This document shows positions 32,273 through 42,059 of a DNA stretch of 64,000 nucleotides, piece after piece. A program made the position numbers and the translations under genes. The number at the start of each line of letters is the position of its first letter. The stretch's first letter is position 1. The notes beneath the pieces are model-generated. The model did not search any database. It was given only the letters and a program-made list of their open reading frames with translations, and had not been told where the DNA came from. The stretch is from Chryseobacterium sp. ON_d1 (lineage in GTDB: Bacteria; Bacteroidota; Bacteroidia; Flavobacteriales; Weeksellaceae), in contig NZ_BJTC01000014.1 in NCBI RefSeq assembly GCF_006829085.1, positions 94,378 to 158,377 on the forward strand, in the 5' to 3' direction.

Positions 32273-32473
32273 ATGGATACAAAAGGAAACACCAAAAAGA
32301 AAGAATCTGCCAACACCGCAGAAACTCAAAAACAAAATGAAGATTTTCAGAACATCCCTGCTTCTTCAAAAAAGACCAACCCACCTGATATTGACAAAGA
32401 AGATATTCAGAAGCCTTCAAAAAATAAATCAGGAAAAACGGATAATACAAACTTCTTTATCATTAAAAAATGA
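32273..32473 (+). CDS. Small disordered Lys/Asn-rich protein under a sigma-54 promoter
   Basis: A 66-residue, highly polar protein (Lys, Asn, Thr, Ser, Glu, Asp) with no hydrophobic segment, predicted disordered and cytoplasmic. No family recognised. The gene is credible because a sigma-54 promoter lies 41 bp upstream and a strong terminator begins at its stop. It probably belongs to the same regulon as the four barrel genes at 12-16 kb. Confidence 0.6.
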   Translation: MDTKGNTKKKESANTAETQKQNEDFQNIPASSKKTNPPDIDKEDIQKPSKNKSGKTDNTNFFIIKK

Positions 32474-32505
32474 AAAGTTCCGTCTCATACGAGGCGGAAC
32501 TTTTC
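32472..32505. terminator. Terminator between the small sigma-54 gene and leuB
   Basis: GAAAAGTTCCG/CGGAACTTTTC perfect stem; serves both convergent genes. Confidence 0.85.
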
Positions 32506-32534
32506 TTCTAACTATCTAACTGAACTTTTGCTTT

Positions 32535-33659
32535 CTATACAATGGTTGATTTCCCGATTTTGATATTTTCAAAATTATAATATGATTTTTCGGAATATCT
32601 GATATAATCAGCGATAAAGCTGCCTACCTCACTTGTGGAATAATACTGTTTGGTGTTGAGATCAATGGTCACATATTTATTTTCAATGGCATGCTCTACC
32701 GATTGTCTCAATTTATCTGCTGCAGCCTGTAAATTAAGATGATCCAGCATCATCGCCACACTTAAAATAGATGCTACAGGATTCGCAATTCCTTTTCCTT
32801 TAGCCTGCGGATAAGATCCGTGGATAGGTTCAAACAGGGCATTCTTCTCTCCTACTGATGCAGATGGCAGCAACCCGATAGAACCTCCAATCACACTTGC
32901 TTCATCCGAAATGATATCTCCAAACATATTTTCAGTTAAAATAACATCAAAATGCTTAGGATTCAGAATCAGCTGCATGGCTGCATTGTCTACAAACATA
33001 TAGTCAAGCTCTACATCAGGATATTCAGATGCAATTTCCTGACAGGTCTTTCTCCACAATCTTGAAGTATCCAAAACATTTGCTTTGTCAATAAGCGTAA
33101 GCTTTTTCTTTCTTTTCTGTGCTTCCTGAAATGCCATATGTGCAATCGGGATAATATCTTCACGGCTGTATTTGCAGACATCGTAAGCATAAGCTCCTTC
33201 CGGGTCTGTAAATTTTTCCCCGAAATAAATTCCACTTACCAGCTCTCTGAAAATCTGAATATCAGCTCCTTCAATAATTTCTCTCTTCAGCGGACTCTTA
33301 TCAATTAAGGACGGATAGGTCTTCAAAGGACGGATATTGGCAAACAGTCCCAGTTCTTTACGAAGCTTCAATAACCCTTGCTCTGGTCTTACTTTTGCTT
33401 CCGGATTGTTATCAAAAACAGGGTCACCAATGGCTCCAAAAAGTACGGCATCAGATTCTTTGCATATTTTCAGGGTTTCTTCCGGCAAAGGGTTTCCGGT
33501 TTTAAAAATAGCTTCTGCACCAATTAACCCATAATCAAATTGGAATGTACATTGAAAAGCTTCAGCAATAACATCTAATATTTTAACGCTCTCACTGATA
33601 ATCTCCGGACCAATCCCATCTCCGGGAAGCACCGCGATTTTAAAATAATTGTCGCTCAT
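32535..33659 (-). CDS. leuB: 3-isopropylmalate dehydrogenase
   Basis: A 374-residue NAD-dependent oxidative decarboxylase, third enzyme of leucine synthesis. Seen: VLPGDGIGPEI at the N-terminus, the substrate/metal region DVCKYSREDI and TLIDKANVLDTSRLWR, VDNAAMQLILNP, and the NAD region GSIGLLPSAS...EPIHGSYPQAKGKGIANP. Last gene of the minus-strand leuA-C-D-B operon; its start overlaps the leuD 3' end by 20 nt. Confidence 0.96.
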   Translation of the reverse strand: MSDNYFKIAVLPGDGIGPEIISESVKILDVIAEAFQCTFQFDYGLIGAEAIFKTGNPLPEETLKICKESDAVLFGAIGDPVFDNNPEAKVRPEQGLLKLRKELGLFANIRPLKTYPSLIDKSPLKREIIEGADIQIFRELVSGIYFGEKFTDPEGAYAYDVCKYSREDIIPIAHMAFQEAQKRKKKLTLIDKANVLDTSRLWRKTCQEIASEYPDVELDYMFVDNAAMQLILNPKHFDVILTENMFGDIISDEASVIGGSIGLLPSASVGEKNALFEPIHGSYPQAKGKGIANPVASILSVAMMLDHLNLQAAADKLRQSVEHAIENKYVTIDLNTKQYYSTSEVGSFIADYIRYSEKSYYNFENIKIGKSTIV

Positions 33660-34248
33660 TTGTTTTTTGTGTTTTTAGTTCAAATTCTGTAATCGCCTTT
33701 TTTCTGCTGATTAAAAAATCAATATCGTCATAGCCGTTTAGCAGGCATATTTTCTTATAAGAATCAAGTTCGAAGGTTTCAGTGGTATCTTTGAAACTGA
33801 CAGACTGCAATTCTACATCAATGGCAATTTCCTGATCAGGGTTTTCATTGATTCCTTCTAAGATTTCTTTTAAAAATCCTTCGGAAACTTTCACAGGAAG
33901 AAGTCCGTTATTCAGGGCGTTTCCTTTGAAGATATCTGCAAAATAACTTGAAATAATAACTTTAAACCCGTAATCCGTTAATGCCCAAGCCGCATGTTCC
34001 CTGCTGCTTCCACATCCGAAATTGTTTCCGGCAACAAGGATCTCACCACTGAATTTAGGATTGTTCAAAACAAAATCAGGATTCGGTTTTCCTGTATGAA
34101 TATTGAATCTCCAGTCTCTGAACAGATTTTCTCCGAAACCTTTCCGGTCTATACTTTTAAGAAATCTCGCAGGAATAATCTGATCTGTATCTATATTTTC
34201 TGCCGGTAACGGAACCGCAGTGGATTTTATAATAACTAATTTTTGCAT
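33640..34248 (-). CDS. leuD: 3-isopropylmalate dehydratase small subunit
   Basis: A 202-residue small subunit with the swivelling-domain marks ENIDTDQIIPARFLK near the N-terminus and NNFGCGSSREHAAWAL, which supplies the substrate-binding Ser/Arg. It pairs with LeuC to isomerise 2- to 3-isopropylmalate. Located 15 nt after leuC and overlapping leuB by 20 nt, so tightly coupled. Confidence 0.96.
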   Translation of the reverse strand: MQKLVIIKSTAVPLPAENIDTDQIIPARFLKSIDRKGFGENLFRDWRFNIHTGKPNPDFVLNNPKFSGEILVAGNNFGCGSSREHAAWALTDYGFKVIISSYFADIFKGNALNNGLLPVKVSEGFLKEILEGINENPDQEIAIDVELQSVSFKDTTETFELDSYKKICLLNGYDDIDFLISRKKAITEFELKTQKTNERQLF

Positions 34249-34263
34249 GTACTTTTAATGGGT

Positions 34264-35652
34264 TTAGTTTAAACTTTCAAAAGCTGAAATTTTACCTTCT
34301 ATTGCTGCTTTTGCTGCTGTGAGGGGACTCGCAAGGATAGTTCTTGCTCCCTGGCCCTGTCTGCCTTCAAAGTTTCTGTTGGATGTGGATACACAATATT
34401 CTCCTTCAGGAATCTTGTCATCATTCATCGCCAGACATGCGGAGCATCCCGGCTGACGGATCTGAAATCCAGCATCATTAAATATTTTGTCTAAACCTTC
34501 TTCGTAAATCTGTTTAACAACCTGCTGAGATCCTGGAACGATCAGCGCCTTTACCGTTTCTGATTTATTTTTTCCTTTAATATACTGAGCCGCTGAACGG
34601 AAATCCTCTATTCTTGCATTGGTACAGCTTCCTATGAAAACATAATTAACCTTAATGCTGTTCACTGTCTGTCCGGCCTCCAGTCCCATATACTGCAATG
34701 CTTTTTCTTCAGATTCATTCTGCGGTGCCGGAATTACTTCACGGATTGAAATACCCATTCCCGGGTTGGTGCCATAAGTAATCATTGGATAAATATCTGA
34801 TGCATCAAAGCTCAGTTCTTTATCAAAGACAGCACCTTCATCTGTTTTCAGAGTCTTCCAGTATTCTACTTTTTCATTCCAATCTTCTCCTGCTGGCGCG
34901 AATTTTCTTCCCTTTACATATTCGAAAGTAGTCTCGTCCGGAGCGATCATTCCTCCTCTGGCTCCCATTTCAATGCTCATGTTGCACACAGTCATTCTTC
35001 CCTCCATCGACATTTCTTCAAATACATTCCCGGCATATTCACAGAAATATCCTGTTCCACCATCTGTTCCTATTTTTGAAATGATATAAAGAATCACATC
35101 CTTAGGCTGAACATTTTCATTCAGTTTACCGTTGACTGTAATTCTCATTGATTTTGGTTTGTTCAGCAATAAACATTGGCTGGCAAATACCTGAGCAACC
35201 TGGCTGGTTCCAATCCCAAAGGCAATAGATCCAAATGCTCCATGAGTAGAGGTATGGCTGTCACCACAAACAATACTCATCCCCGGCTGAGTAATTCCCA
35301 GTTCTGGAGCGATAATATGCACGATGCCCTGATACGGATGTCCCAATCCGAAAAGTTCAATATTGTTTTTCTTACAGTTTTCTGTAAGCTGCTCTACCTG
35401 ATTTCTTGAAAGTTCATCTTTAATAGGTTGTTCCTGGTGCAGAGTAGGTACATTATGGTCCGCTGTAGCTACAATCTGTTCAGGTCTGAATATTTCCAGG
35501 TTTCTGGATTCCAGTTCTGCAAAAGCCTGAGGGCTGGTTACCTCATGAATAAGATGTTTATCTATATAAATGATCTGAGGTCCGTCAGGAATGGTTTCCA
35601 CTACATGAGCGTCCCAAACTTTATCAAAAAGTGTCTTTTTACTGTTGTTCAT
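34264..35652 (-). CDS. leuC: 3-isopropylmalate dehydratase large subunit
   Basis: A 462-residue aconitase-family large subunit carrying a [4Fe-4S] cluster. The cluster Cys residues fit VFIGSCTNARIEDF and GCSACLAMN, with VCGDSHTSTHGAFG as the conserved aconitase block. Length is standard. Follows leuA by about 30 nt. Confidence 0.97.
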   Translation of the reverse strand: MNNSKKTLFDKVWDAHVVETIPDGPQIIYIDKHLIHEVTSPQAFAELESRNLEIFRPEQIVATADHNVPTLHQEQPIKDELSRNQVEQLTENCKKNNIELFGLGHPYQGIVHIIAPELGITQPGMSIVCGDSHTSTHGAFGSIAFGIGTSQVAQVFASQCLLLNKPKSMRITVNGKLNENVQPKDVILYIISKIGTDGGTGYFCEYAGNVFEEMSMEGRMTVCNMSIEMGARGGMIAPDETTFEYVKGRKFAPAGEDWNEKVEYWKTLKTDEGAVFDKELSFDASDIYPMITYGTNPGMGISIREVIPAPQNESEEKALQYMGLEAGQTVNSIKVNYVFIGSCTNARIEDFRSAAQYIKGKNKSETVKALIVPGSQQVVKQIYEEGLDKIFNDAGFQIRQPGCSACLAMNDDKIPEGEYCVSTSNRNFEGRQGQGARTILASPLTAAKAAIEGKISAFESLN

Positions 35653-35682
35653 TGTTTACTTTATCTTGATTTTAAATCAAAC

Positions 35683-36846
35683 CTATCCTATTTTTCTGGC
35701 GAAAGAATTCATCATCATACTCAAATCCTCATTGCCTATTTCTTTTTTAAGGTCAGCGATCTTCAGAAACTCCTGGTATAGATAATCAAGTTCGTTCTTG
35801 GTAACCTCATAACCGATATGCTTAAAACGATACGCTAAAGCCGAGCGGCCACTTCTCGCTGTAAGGATGATAGAAGAAGCATTCACACCTACTTCTGCAG
35901 GATCAATGATTTCATAGGTTTCTCTGTTTTTAATCACCCCATCCTGATGAATTCCTGAGCTGTGGGCAAAAGCGTTGGCTCCAACAATAGCTTTATTAGG
36001 CTGTACAGCCATTCCCATCAGATCAGATACCATGGCGCTCATTTCATTCAGCATCCTGGAATTAACATCTGTATGCAGATTAAGGTTTTTATGCTGCTTC
36101 AGAATCATCACCACTTCTTCCAAAGCGGTATTGCCTGCTCTTTCCCCAAGTCCATTGATTGTACACTCAATCTGGCGGGCTCCATTGATTGCTCCGGCAA
36201 TAGAATTGGCAGTAGCCAATCCAAGATCATTATGACAATGGCATGAAAGCACTGCTTTTTCAATTCCTTTTACATTTTCCCGCAGGTATTTTATTTTCTG
36301 CCCGTATTCTTCCGGAAGACAGTACCCTGTTGTATCAGGAATATTCAGCACCGTAGCTCCGGCTTTAATCACGGCCTCACAGACCTGCGCCAGATACTCA
36401 TTATCTGTTCTTCCTGCATCTTCTGCATAGAATTCTACATCCTCCACATAGGTTTTGGCATATCTTACGGCTTCTGCTGCTCTTATAATGATATCTTCTC
36501 TTGTCGAGTTGAATTTATATTTAATATGAGAATCCGAAGTTCCGATACCGGTATGGATTCTTGGTCTTTTTGCAAACTTCAGTGCCTCTGCTGCAGTATC
36601 AATATCTTTTTTATTCGCTCTCGTCAGTCCGCATACTTTGGCATTCTTTACCAGTTTTGAAATTTCTGAAACAGATTCAAAATCTCCGGGACTGGAAATC
36701 GGGAATCCTGCTTCAATGATATCAATCCCCAGTTCATCAAGCCTTTCAGCAATAATCAGCTTTTGTTCTGTATTCAGTTTACATCCCGGTACCTGCTCAC
36801 CATCTCTCAGTGTTGTATCAAAAATTTCAATTTTTTCGGAATTCAT
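35683..36846 (-). CDS. leuA: 2-isopropylmalate synthase, short form without regulatory domain
   Basis: A 387-residue condensing enzyme joining acetyl-CoA and 2-oxoisovalerate. The DRE-TIM barrel begins IFDTTLRDGEQVPG; metal ligands fit this Asp and the HCHNDLG His residues, and GLGERAGN is present. The protein ends about 110 residues before the length of regulated LeuA (about 500), so the C-terminal leucine-binding domain is missing. Leucine feedback through that domain is therefore not expected. Homocitrate or citramalate synthase activity is less likely given leuC-D-B downstream. First gene of the operon. Confidence 0.93.
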   Translation of the reverse strand: MNSEKIEIFDTTLRDGEQVPGCKLNTEQKLIIAERLDELGIDIIEAGFPISSPGDFESVSEISKLVKNAKVCGLTRANKKDIDTAAEALKFAKRPRIHTGIGTSDSHIKYKFNSTREDIIIRAAEAVRYAKTYVEDVEFYAEDAGRTDNEYLAQVCEAVIKAGATVLNIPDTTGYCLPEEYGQKIKYLRENVKGIEKAVLSCHCHNDLGLATANSIAGAINGARQIECTINGLGERAGNTALEEVVMILKQHKNLNLHTDVNSRMLNEMSAMVSDLMGMAVQPNKAIVGANAFAHSSGIHQDGVIKNRETYEIIDPAEVGVNASSIILTARSGRSALAYRFKHIGYEVTKNELDYLYQEFLKIADLKKEIGNEDLSMMMNSFARKIG

Positions 36847-36874
36847 AAATGAAGTTTTTTACTTAATTTTGACT

Positions 36875-36882
36875 CAAAACTA
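36875..36882 (-). promoter_or_regulatory. -7 box (TAGTTTTG) for the leu operon
   Basis: Exact match on the minus strand; predicted leader of about 24 nt, too short for an attenuator or T-box. Confidence 0.5.
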
Positions 36883-36994
36883 CAGCTTGCAATATTTTTT
36901 CATTTTCACTTTTTTTGAAAATTACAATACTCAACTGTTGTTGAAACAATCGTATTTATTTATTAATCAACACTTTAATTTATAAAAATTTACA

Positions 36995-38539
36995 ATGGCA
37001 GAATTGCAGAAAGATTTTTTGTTTGTATTGGTAAAGTCATTGACCACCTCTGAAAAGCGACAGTTTAAACTGTACGTAAACCGTCTCGGAATTAATGTAG
37101 ATGCCAAATTTCTTCTTCTGTTTTCCGAAATGGACAAGATGAAAGAATATGATGAAAGTGTGATTATTGAGAAAAAAATTTCCACAAAACAACAGCTTTC
37201 AAATCTTAAAGCTCATCTTTATAAACAGATTCTGGTGAGTCTGCGCATGAACCCGAGCCATCAGAATTACAGAATCCAACTTCGTGAACAATTGGATTTT
37301 GCCAATATTCTGTATCAGAAAGGACTTTATAAGCAAGCCTTAAAAATATTAGATAAGACTAAACAGACTGCGCTGGAACTGGATGAAAAAAGTATTGCCT
37401 CAGAAATCATTGATCTTGAGAAAGTAATTGAATCACAATTCATTACACGTAGTATCGAGGGCCGCGCCGAAGAACTTATTAAACAGTCTCAGGAGATCAG
37501 TAAACAGAACCGCTACACCACAAAACTTTCTAATCTTTCTTTGAGATTATACAGTGAAATGCTTACCCATGGCTATGTAAAAAATGATACAGACCGCCAG
37601 GAAGTCCTGGATATCTTCAATGCTGAGATTAAAAATATTAACCCTGCCAAACTGAATTTTACGGAAAAGCTTTGGTATTATAAGGCGCATGTCTGGAAAA
37701 ACCAGCTGCTGCAGGATTATAAGTATACCTTAAAATATGCTTATCAATGGGTAGATCTTTTTCATAAGAAACCGGAAATGATCTACAGTCATCCTGTATG
37801 GTATATCAAAGGAAATACCTATCTGCTCAAAATCCTTTTCTTATATGGAAATATTGACATTCTGGAGGAGCATTTTGAGAATTTTAATAAAATGGTGCAT
37901 GCGGAGAATTTTATTCAGAATGAAAATCTTCAGTCTCTTATTTTCCTTACTCATTATAACACCCTGATGAACATTCACTTTGTAAAAGGGGAATTTTTTA
38001 CAGGAACAAAACTGATTCCTGAAGTAGAACTGAAAATGGAAAAACTCAGAGAAAGAATTGATGAACACCATTTTATGATTCTTTACCTTAAAATGGCTGC
38101 TATGTTTTTTGGCAGTAAAATGTTCGAAAAATCGATTGAATATTCGATGAGGGTAATAGAATCTAAGGGAAATGTACAGGAAGACCTGCTGTTCCATACC
38201 AGAATTCTGATCTTAATGGCCAAATATGAATCTGGAAAGGATGAAGATTATGATGAATTTATTACTTCTACTCTGAAGTTTGCCAGGAAAATGAAAAAAC
38301 CGGAAGAATTCCACTTTGAGGCAATTCAGTTTTTTAAGAATATTAATAATCAGGTATTGGATCAGAGACAGAAAGCATTTGAAAACTTTGATCAAAAACT
38401 GGAAGAATTTTCTAAAAATGAATATTACAGACGGTCATTATTTTATATTGATATTCACGGATGGATTAAATCTAAAGTCCAGAATGTAGACGTGATTGAA
38501 ATTATCAAGCAGAAAGTAAGGTATAAAAGAAAACATTAA
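36995..38539 (+). CDS. Large alpha-helical cytoplasmic protein, TPR-like, unknown function
   Basis: A 514-residue protein with no signal peptide or membrane helix and a composition (Leu, Lys, Glu, Ile, Tyr) typical of helical repeats. Pairs such as ANILYQKGLYKQALKILDKT (about 100-119) resemble TPR units; the rest is too degenerate to assign. It starts MAELQKDFLFVLVKSLTTSE. Divergent from leuA, with no operon partner. Function not recognised; a scaffold role is only a guess from the fold. Confidence 0.7.
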   Translation: MAELQKDFLFVLVKSLTTSEKRQFKLYVNRLGINVDAKFLLLFSEMDKMKEYDESVIIEKKISTKQQLSNLKAHLYKQILVSLRMNPSHQNYRIQLREQLDFANILYQKGLYKQALKILDKTKQTALELDEKSIASEIIDLEKVIESQFITRSIEGRAEELIKQSQEISKQNRYTTKLSNLSLRLYSEMLTHGYVKNDTDRQEVLDIFNAEIKNINPAKLNFTEKLWYYKAHVWKNQLLQDYKYTLKYAYQWVDLFHKKPEMIYSHPVWYIKGNTYLLKILFLYGNIDILEEHFENFNKMVHAENFIQNENLQSLIFLTHYNTLMNIHFVKGEFFTGTKLIPEVELKMEKLRERIDEHHFMILYLKMAAMFFGSKMFEKSIEYSMRVIESKGNVQEDLLFHTRILILMAKYESGKDEDYDEFITSTLKFARKMKKPEEFHFEAIQFFKNINNQVLDQRQKAFENFDQKLEEFSKNEYYRRSLFYIDIHGWIKSKVQNVDVIEIIKQKVRYKRKH

Positions 38540-38809
38540 TTAACACACAATAAACAACTGAAATAAAGACAATTGAAACGTATTAATTAATGTAAAATAG
38601 AATGCAAAATCAATAATTCATCTACTTATTTCACTTAAATTAAAACGCCATAACCAGCTGCTTTCTTTTTAATATACCTCTCTCTCTCACAGATTTAGCA
38701 ATTGAATCAGATTTTTTATGATATCAGCTCAATTTGAGAGAGAATAAAATCGCATAAATTGTAAAACGGCCTGTTAATTATGTTTTGATTTAATCGGATA
38801 AGAGTGTTT

Positions 38810-39784
38810 TTATTTATACATATTATTTATAAAATTCAAGGCATTTCTATGGCTTATTTTTTCTGCCAATCCGGATGAAAATCGTTTTTCAATCTCATTA
38901 TTGACAGCAGGATATACAGATGCATTAGCGTGTTCCGGAAAGAAAAAAGGATGACGGGATTTATCCGGATGATCTTTCCAGTAGAAGTAATCTGCCCCAA
39001 AAGCCATGCAGTCTTCTCCGCCAAGATCCAGCCCATGTTGAATATGTTCATAAAACTTTTCCGGACGATTGATATCAACATAGTCTTTAATAAAATTCAG
39101 ACCGATCAGTCCCTTTCTTTTGATTACTTCTTTGGCCAGTTCATCAGGAAGATTTCTGTTATTTTTATATACAGCTCTGTAATTGGAATGACTTGCCAGG
39201 ATTGGAATTGAATAATTTTTCTGATCAATATAAGTGAATATATCGTGCGCCAGCTGATCACTTGTATGGGCAAGATCAACAGCAATGTTCCTGTCTGCAA
39301 TATAATCAATCAGGACTTTTCCGTCTTCCTTCAGGCCGGCTGTGGCATTATTTCCTCCTCCAAATCGGTTTTCAAGGTGATGGGTGATTCCAATATAAAG
39401 AACTTTTTGAGTGTTTTCAATAATCATTTCCAGGTTTTTGAATCCGGAATCAAGACTTTGATTTTCATCACAGAAAGCAGAGGCATTTTCGATGGAAGCG
39501 ATAATTCCTACCCTGTTTTGATGATCAGAAATGGTGTAATTGTCTTTATTAAAAAGAATAAAATTTTCGCTTTTAATGAGATTTGAAAACAATTTACTTT
39601 GTTCCAATCCGTAATTGGTACTGTTTGCTCCTGTTCCTGCGTAAATTGCCATCACCTGAAGTTTTACATTTCCTTCCTGTAAATAAGGAAGTGAGCAGCC
39701 CAGCTCTTTATCATCAAGAGCAGCATCTGATCTTAGTAAATAATAGAGTAAATCGCAGTGCAGGTCTATATTCATCGCATTCAT
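38810..39784 (-). CDS. Membrane dipeptidase (peptidase M19) family protein
   Basis: A 324-residue amidohydrolase-fold enzyme from the ATG at 39784 (39775 or 39811 are possible). The N-terminal metal site MNIDLHCDLLYYLL (HxD) is followed by a Glu in IASIENASAF, TDxxHT-like DLAHTSDQL, and SHSNYRAVY, which together match the M19 zinc site. The family hydrolyses dipeptides, including D-amino-acid forms. No signal peptide, so a cytoplasmic location is likely despite the family name. Confidence 0.85.
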   Translation of the reverse strand: MNAMNIDLHCDLLYYLLRSDAALDDKELGCSLPYLQEGNVKLQVMAIYAGTGANSTNYGLEQSKLFSNLIKSENFILFNKDNYTISDHQNRVGIIASIENASAFCDENQSLDSGFKNLEMIIENTQKVLYIGITHHLENRFGGGNNATAGLKEDGKVLIDYIADRNIAVDLAHTSDQLAHDIFTYIDQKNYSIPILASHSNYRAVYKNNRNLPDELAKEVIKRKGLIGLNFIKDYVDINRPEKFYEHIQHGLDLGGEDCMAFGADYFYWKDHPDKSRHPFFFPEHANASVYPAVNNEIEKRFSSGLAEKISHRNALNFINNMYK

Positions 39785-39995
39785 GTTAGTTTGTAATTCT
39801 CTTATTATCAAATATTTAAATTATAAAACAACTCTTAATATCAAGATTATGAAAGGTGAAAAATCAGCAGATATTTTTCTGTAAATCACCGAATATAGAA
39901 TCTGATGAGACAAAAACCATCTTCATCTTTTTCATTTTAAATATTAATTATCAGTCTAATTATAGGCTAATATAGTATTTTATCTAAAAAATGCG

Positions 39996-40003
39996 TATTT
40001 TTG
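39996..40003 (+). promoter_or_regulatory. -7 box (TATTTTTG) for thrS
   Basis: Exact match; predicted start near 40008, 20 nt before the ATG. Confidence 0.55.
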
Positions 40004-40027
40004 CATCTTAAAATTTCTTAGTAAACA

Positions 40028-41947
40028 ATGATAAAAATTACACTTCCAGACAATAGTGTCAAAGAATTCGAGGGAGCAGTTACTCCCCTAGATGTGGCAA
40101 AATCTATAAGCGAGGGATTGGCTAGAAATACCATCTCTGCAATTGTTAATGACAAACAAGTAGAAACGACCACACCTATAACCACGGATTCTACGGTACA
40201 GCTTTTGACCTGGAATGATGATCTTGGAAAGAAGGCTTTCTGGCACTCTTCTGCCCACCTTTTGGCGCAGGCAATCCTTGAGTTTTATCCTAATGCTAAG
40301 TTGACCATCGGTCCTGCCATTGAAAGCGGATTCTACTATGATGTAGATTTCGGGGATGAAAGCTTATCTGAAAAAGATTTTGAAAAGATCGAAAAAAAGA
40401 TCTTAGAAAATGCAAAGAAAGGGTCTACCTTCTCTCTATATCCGGTTTCTAAAGAAGAAGCTTTAAAAACGTATGCAGACAACCCATACAAAGTGGAACT
40501 GATCTCTAACCTTAATGATGGGGAAATCACTTTTGTAACACACGATAATTTTACAGATTTATGTCGTGGTGGTCATATTCCGAATACAGGAATCGTAAAA
40601 GCGGTTAAAATATTAAATGCAGCAGGAGCTTACTGGAGAGGAAACGAAAAGAACCCTCAACTGACAAGAGTATATGGTATTTCTTTTCCTAAGCAGAAGG
40701 ATCTGACTGAATACCTTGAAAGATTAGAAGAAGCTAAAAGAAGGGACCACAGAAAACTGGGTAAAGAACTTGGAATTTTTGCATTTTCTGAAAAAGTAGG
40801 TGCCGGGTTACCACTTTGGTTACCAAAAGGAACCGCTTTAAGAAGAAAGCTGGAGAATTTCCTTTCTGACGCTCAGAAAAAAGGAGGGTATGAATTCGTA
40901 ATGTCTCCTCATATCGGAGCAAAAGAATTGTATGTAACTTCAGGACACTGGGATAAATATGGAGAAGATAGCTTCCAGCCGATTAAAACGCCAAATGAAG
41001 GAGAAGAATTTTTGCTGAAGCCAATGAACTGCCCTCACCACTGTGAAATTTATAAAACTTCACAATGGAGTTACAGAGATTTGCCAAAAAGATATGCAGA
41101 ATTCGGTACTGTATACAGATATGAGCAAAGTGGAGAGCTTCACGGACTGACAAGAGTTCGTGGATTTACTCAGGATGATGCCCACCTATTCTGTACTCCG
41201 GATCAGCTTTCCGAAGAATTTGAAAAAGTAATTGACTTAACGCTTTATGTTTTCAAGTCTTTAGGATTTGAAGACTTTGTAACTCAGGTATCATTAAGAG
41301 ATCCTGAAAATAAACAAAAGTATATCGGTTCTGATGAGAATTGGGAGAAAGCTGAAAGTGCAATCATCAATGCGGCAGAAAAGAAAGGCTTGAAAACCGT
41401 GATCGAATACGGAGAAGCTGCCTTCTACGGTCCAAAACTTGACTTCATGGTTAAGGATGCTCTAGGAAGAAAATGGCAGTTAGGAACCATTCAGGTGGAT
41501 TATAACCTACCGGAAAGATTTGATCTTCATTATATCGGAAGTGATAACGAAAAGCACAGACCGGTAATGATTCACAGAGCACCTTTCGGTTCTATGGAGC
41601 GTTTTATCGCTATTCTTTTAGAGAATACTGCAGGTGATTTCCCGTTATGGCTGAGCCCGGATCAGTTTATTATTCTACCGATCAGTGAAAAATATGTAGA
41701 TTATTCAAAAAAAGTTTCACAATTTTTGGAAAATCACGATATTAGCGGTCAGATTGATGACAGAAACGAGAAAACTGGTAAGAAGATCCGCGATGCTGAA
41801 TTGAAGAAGATTCCTTTCATGCTGGTAGTAGGAGAAAATGAAGAAAATGAAAGTACGATTTCTGTAAGAAGACGAGGAGAAGGAGATCTGGGAGTGATGA
41901 AGCTTGAGGATTTCGTTGCTTATTTCAAAAAGGAAGCAGCAATCTAA
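40028..41947 (+). CDS. thrS: Threonyl-tRNA synthetase
   Basis: A 639-residue class II synthetase with the full layout: TGS domain (about 1-62), editing domain with HSSAHLLAQA and the later Cys/His of DLCRGGH (about 62-230), catalytic core (about 240-535, with MNCPHHCEIY, FGTVYRYEQSGELHGLTRVRGF and IHRAPFGSMERFIAILLE), and the anticodon-binding domain (about 540-639). It charges tRNA-Thr and clears mischarged Ser. Upstream of infC as in many bacteria, with an AT-rich dyad-like spacer of about 110 bp. Confidence 0.98.
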   Translation: MIKITLPDNSVKEFEGAVTPLDVAKSISEGLARNTISAIVNDKQVETTTPITTDSTVQLLTWNDDLGKKAFWHSSAHLLAQAILEFYPNAKLTIGPAIESGFYYDVDFGDESLSEKDFEKIEKKILENAKKGSTFSLYPVSKEEALKTYADNPYKVELISNLNDGEITFVTHDNFTDLCRGGHIPNTGIVKAVKILNAAGAYWRGNEKNPQLTRVYGISFPKQKDLTEYLERLEEAKRRDHRKLGKELGIFAFSEKVGAGLPLWLPKGTALRRKLENFLSDAQKKGGYEFVMSPHIGAKELYVTSGHWDKYGEDSFQPIKTPNEGEEFLLKPMNCPHHCEIYKTSQWSYRDLPKRYAEFGTVYRYEQSGELHGLTRVRGFTQDDAHLFCTPDQLSEEFEKVIDLTLYVFKSLGFEDFVTQVSLRDPENKQKYIGSDENWEKAESAIINAAEKKGLKTVIEYGEAAFYGPKLDFMVKDALGRKWQLGTIQVDYNLPERFDLHYIGSDNEKHRPVMIHRAPFGSMERFIAILLENTAGDFPLWLSPDQFIILPISEKYVDYSKKVSQFLENHDISGQIDDRNEKTGKKIRDAELKKIPFMLVVGENEENESTISVRRRGEGDLGVMKLEDFVAYFKKEAAI

Positions 41948-42059
41948 ATTTTAAATTAAAAGATTGAAGGATACAAAGATTAAAGAATTCATGAAATCTT
42001 TCAATTTTAAATATTTAAATCAATTAAATTAAGTAATTAACCAATAAAATTATAATACA

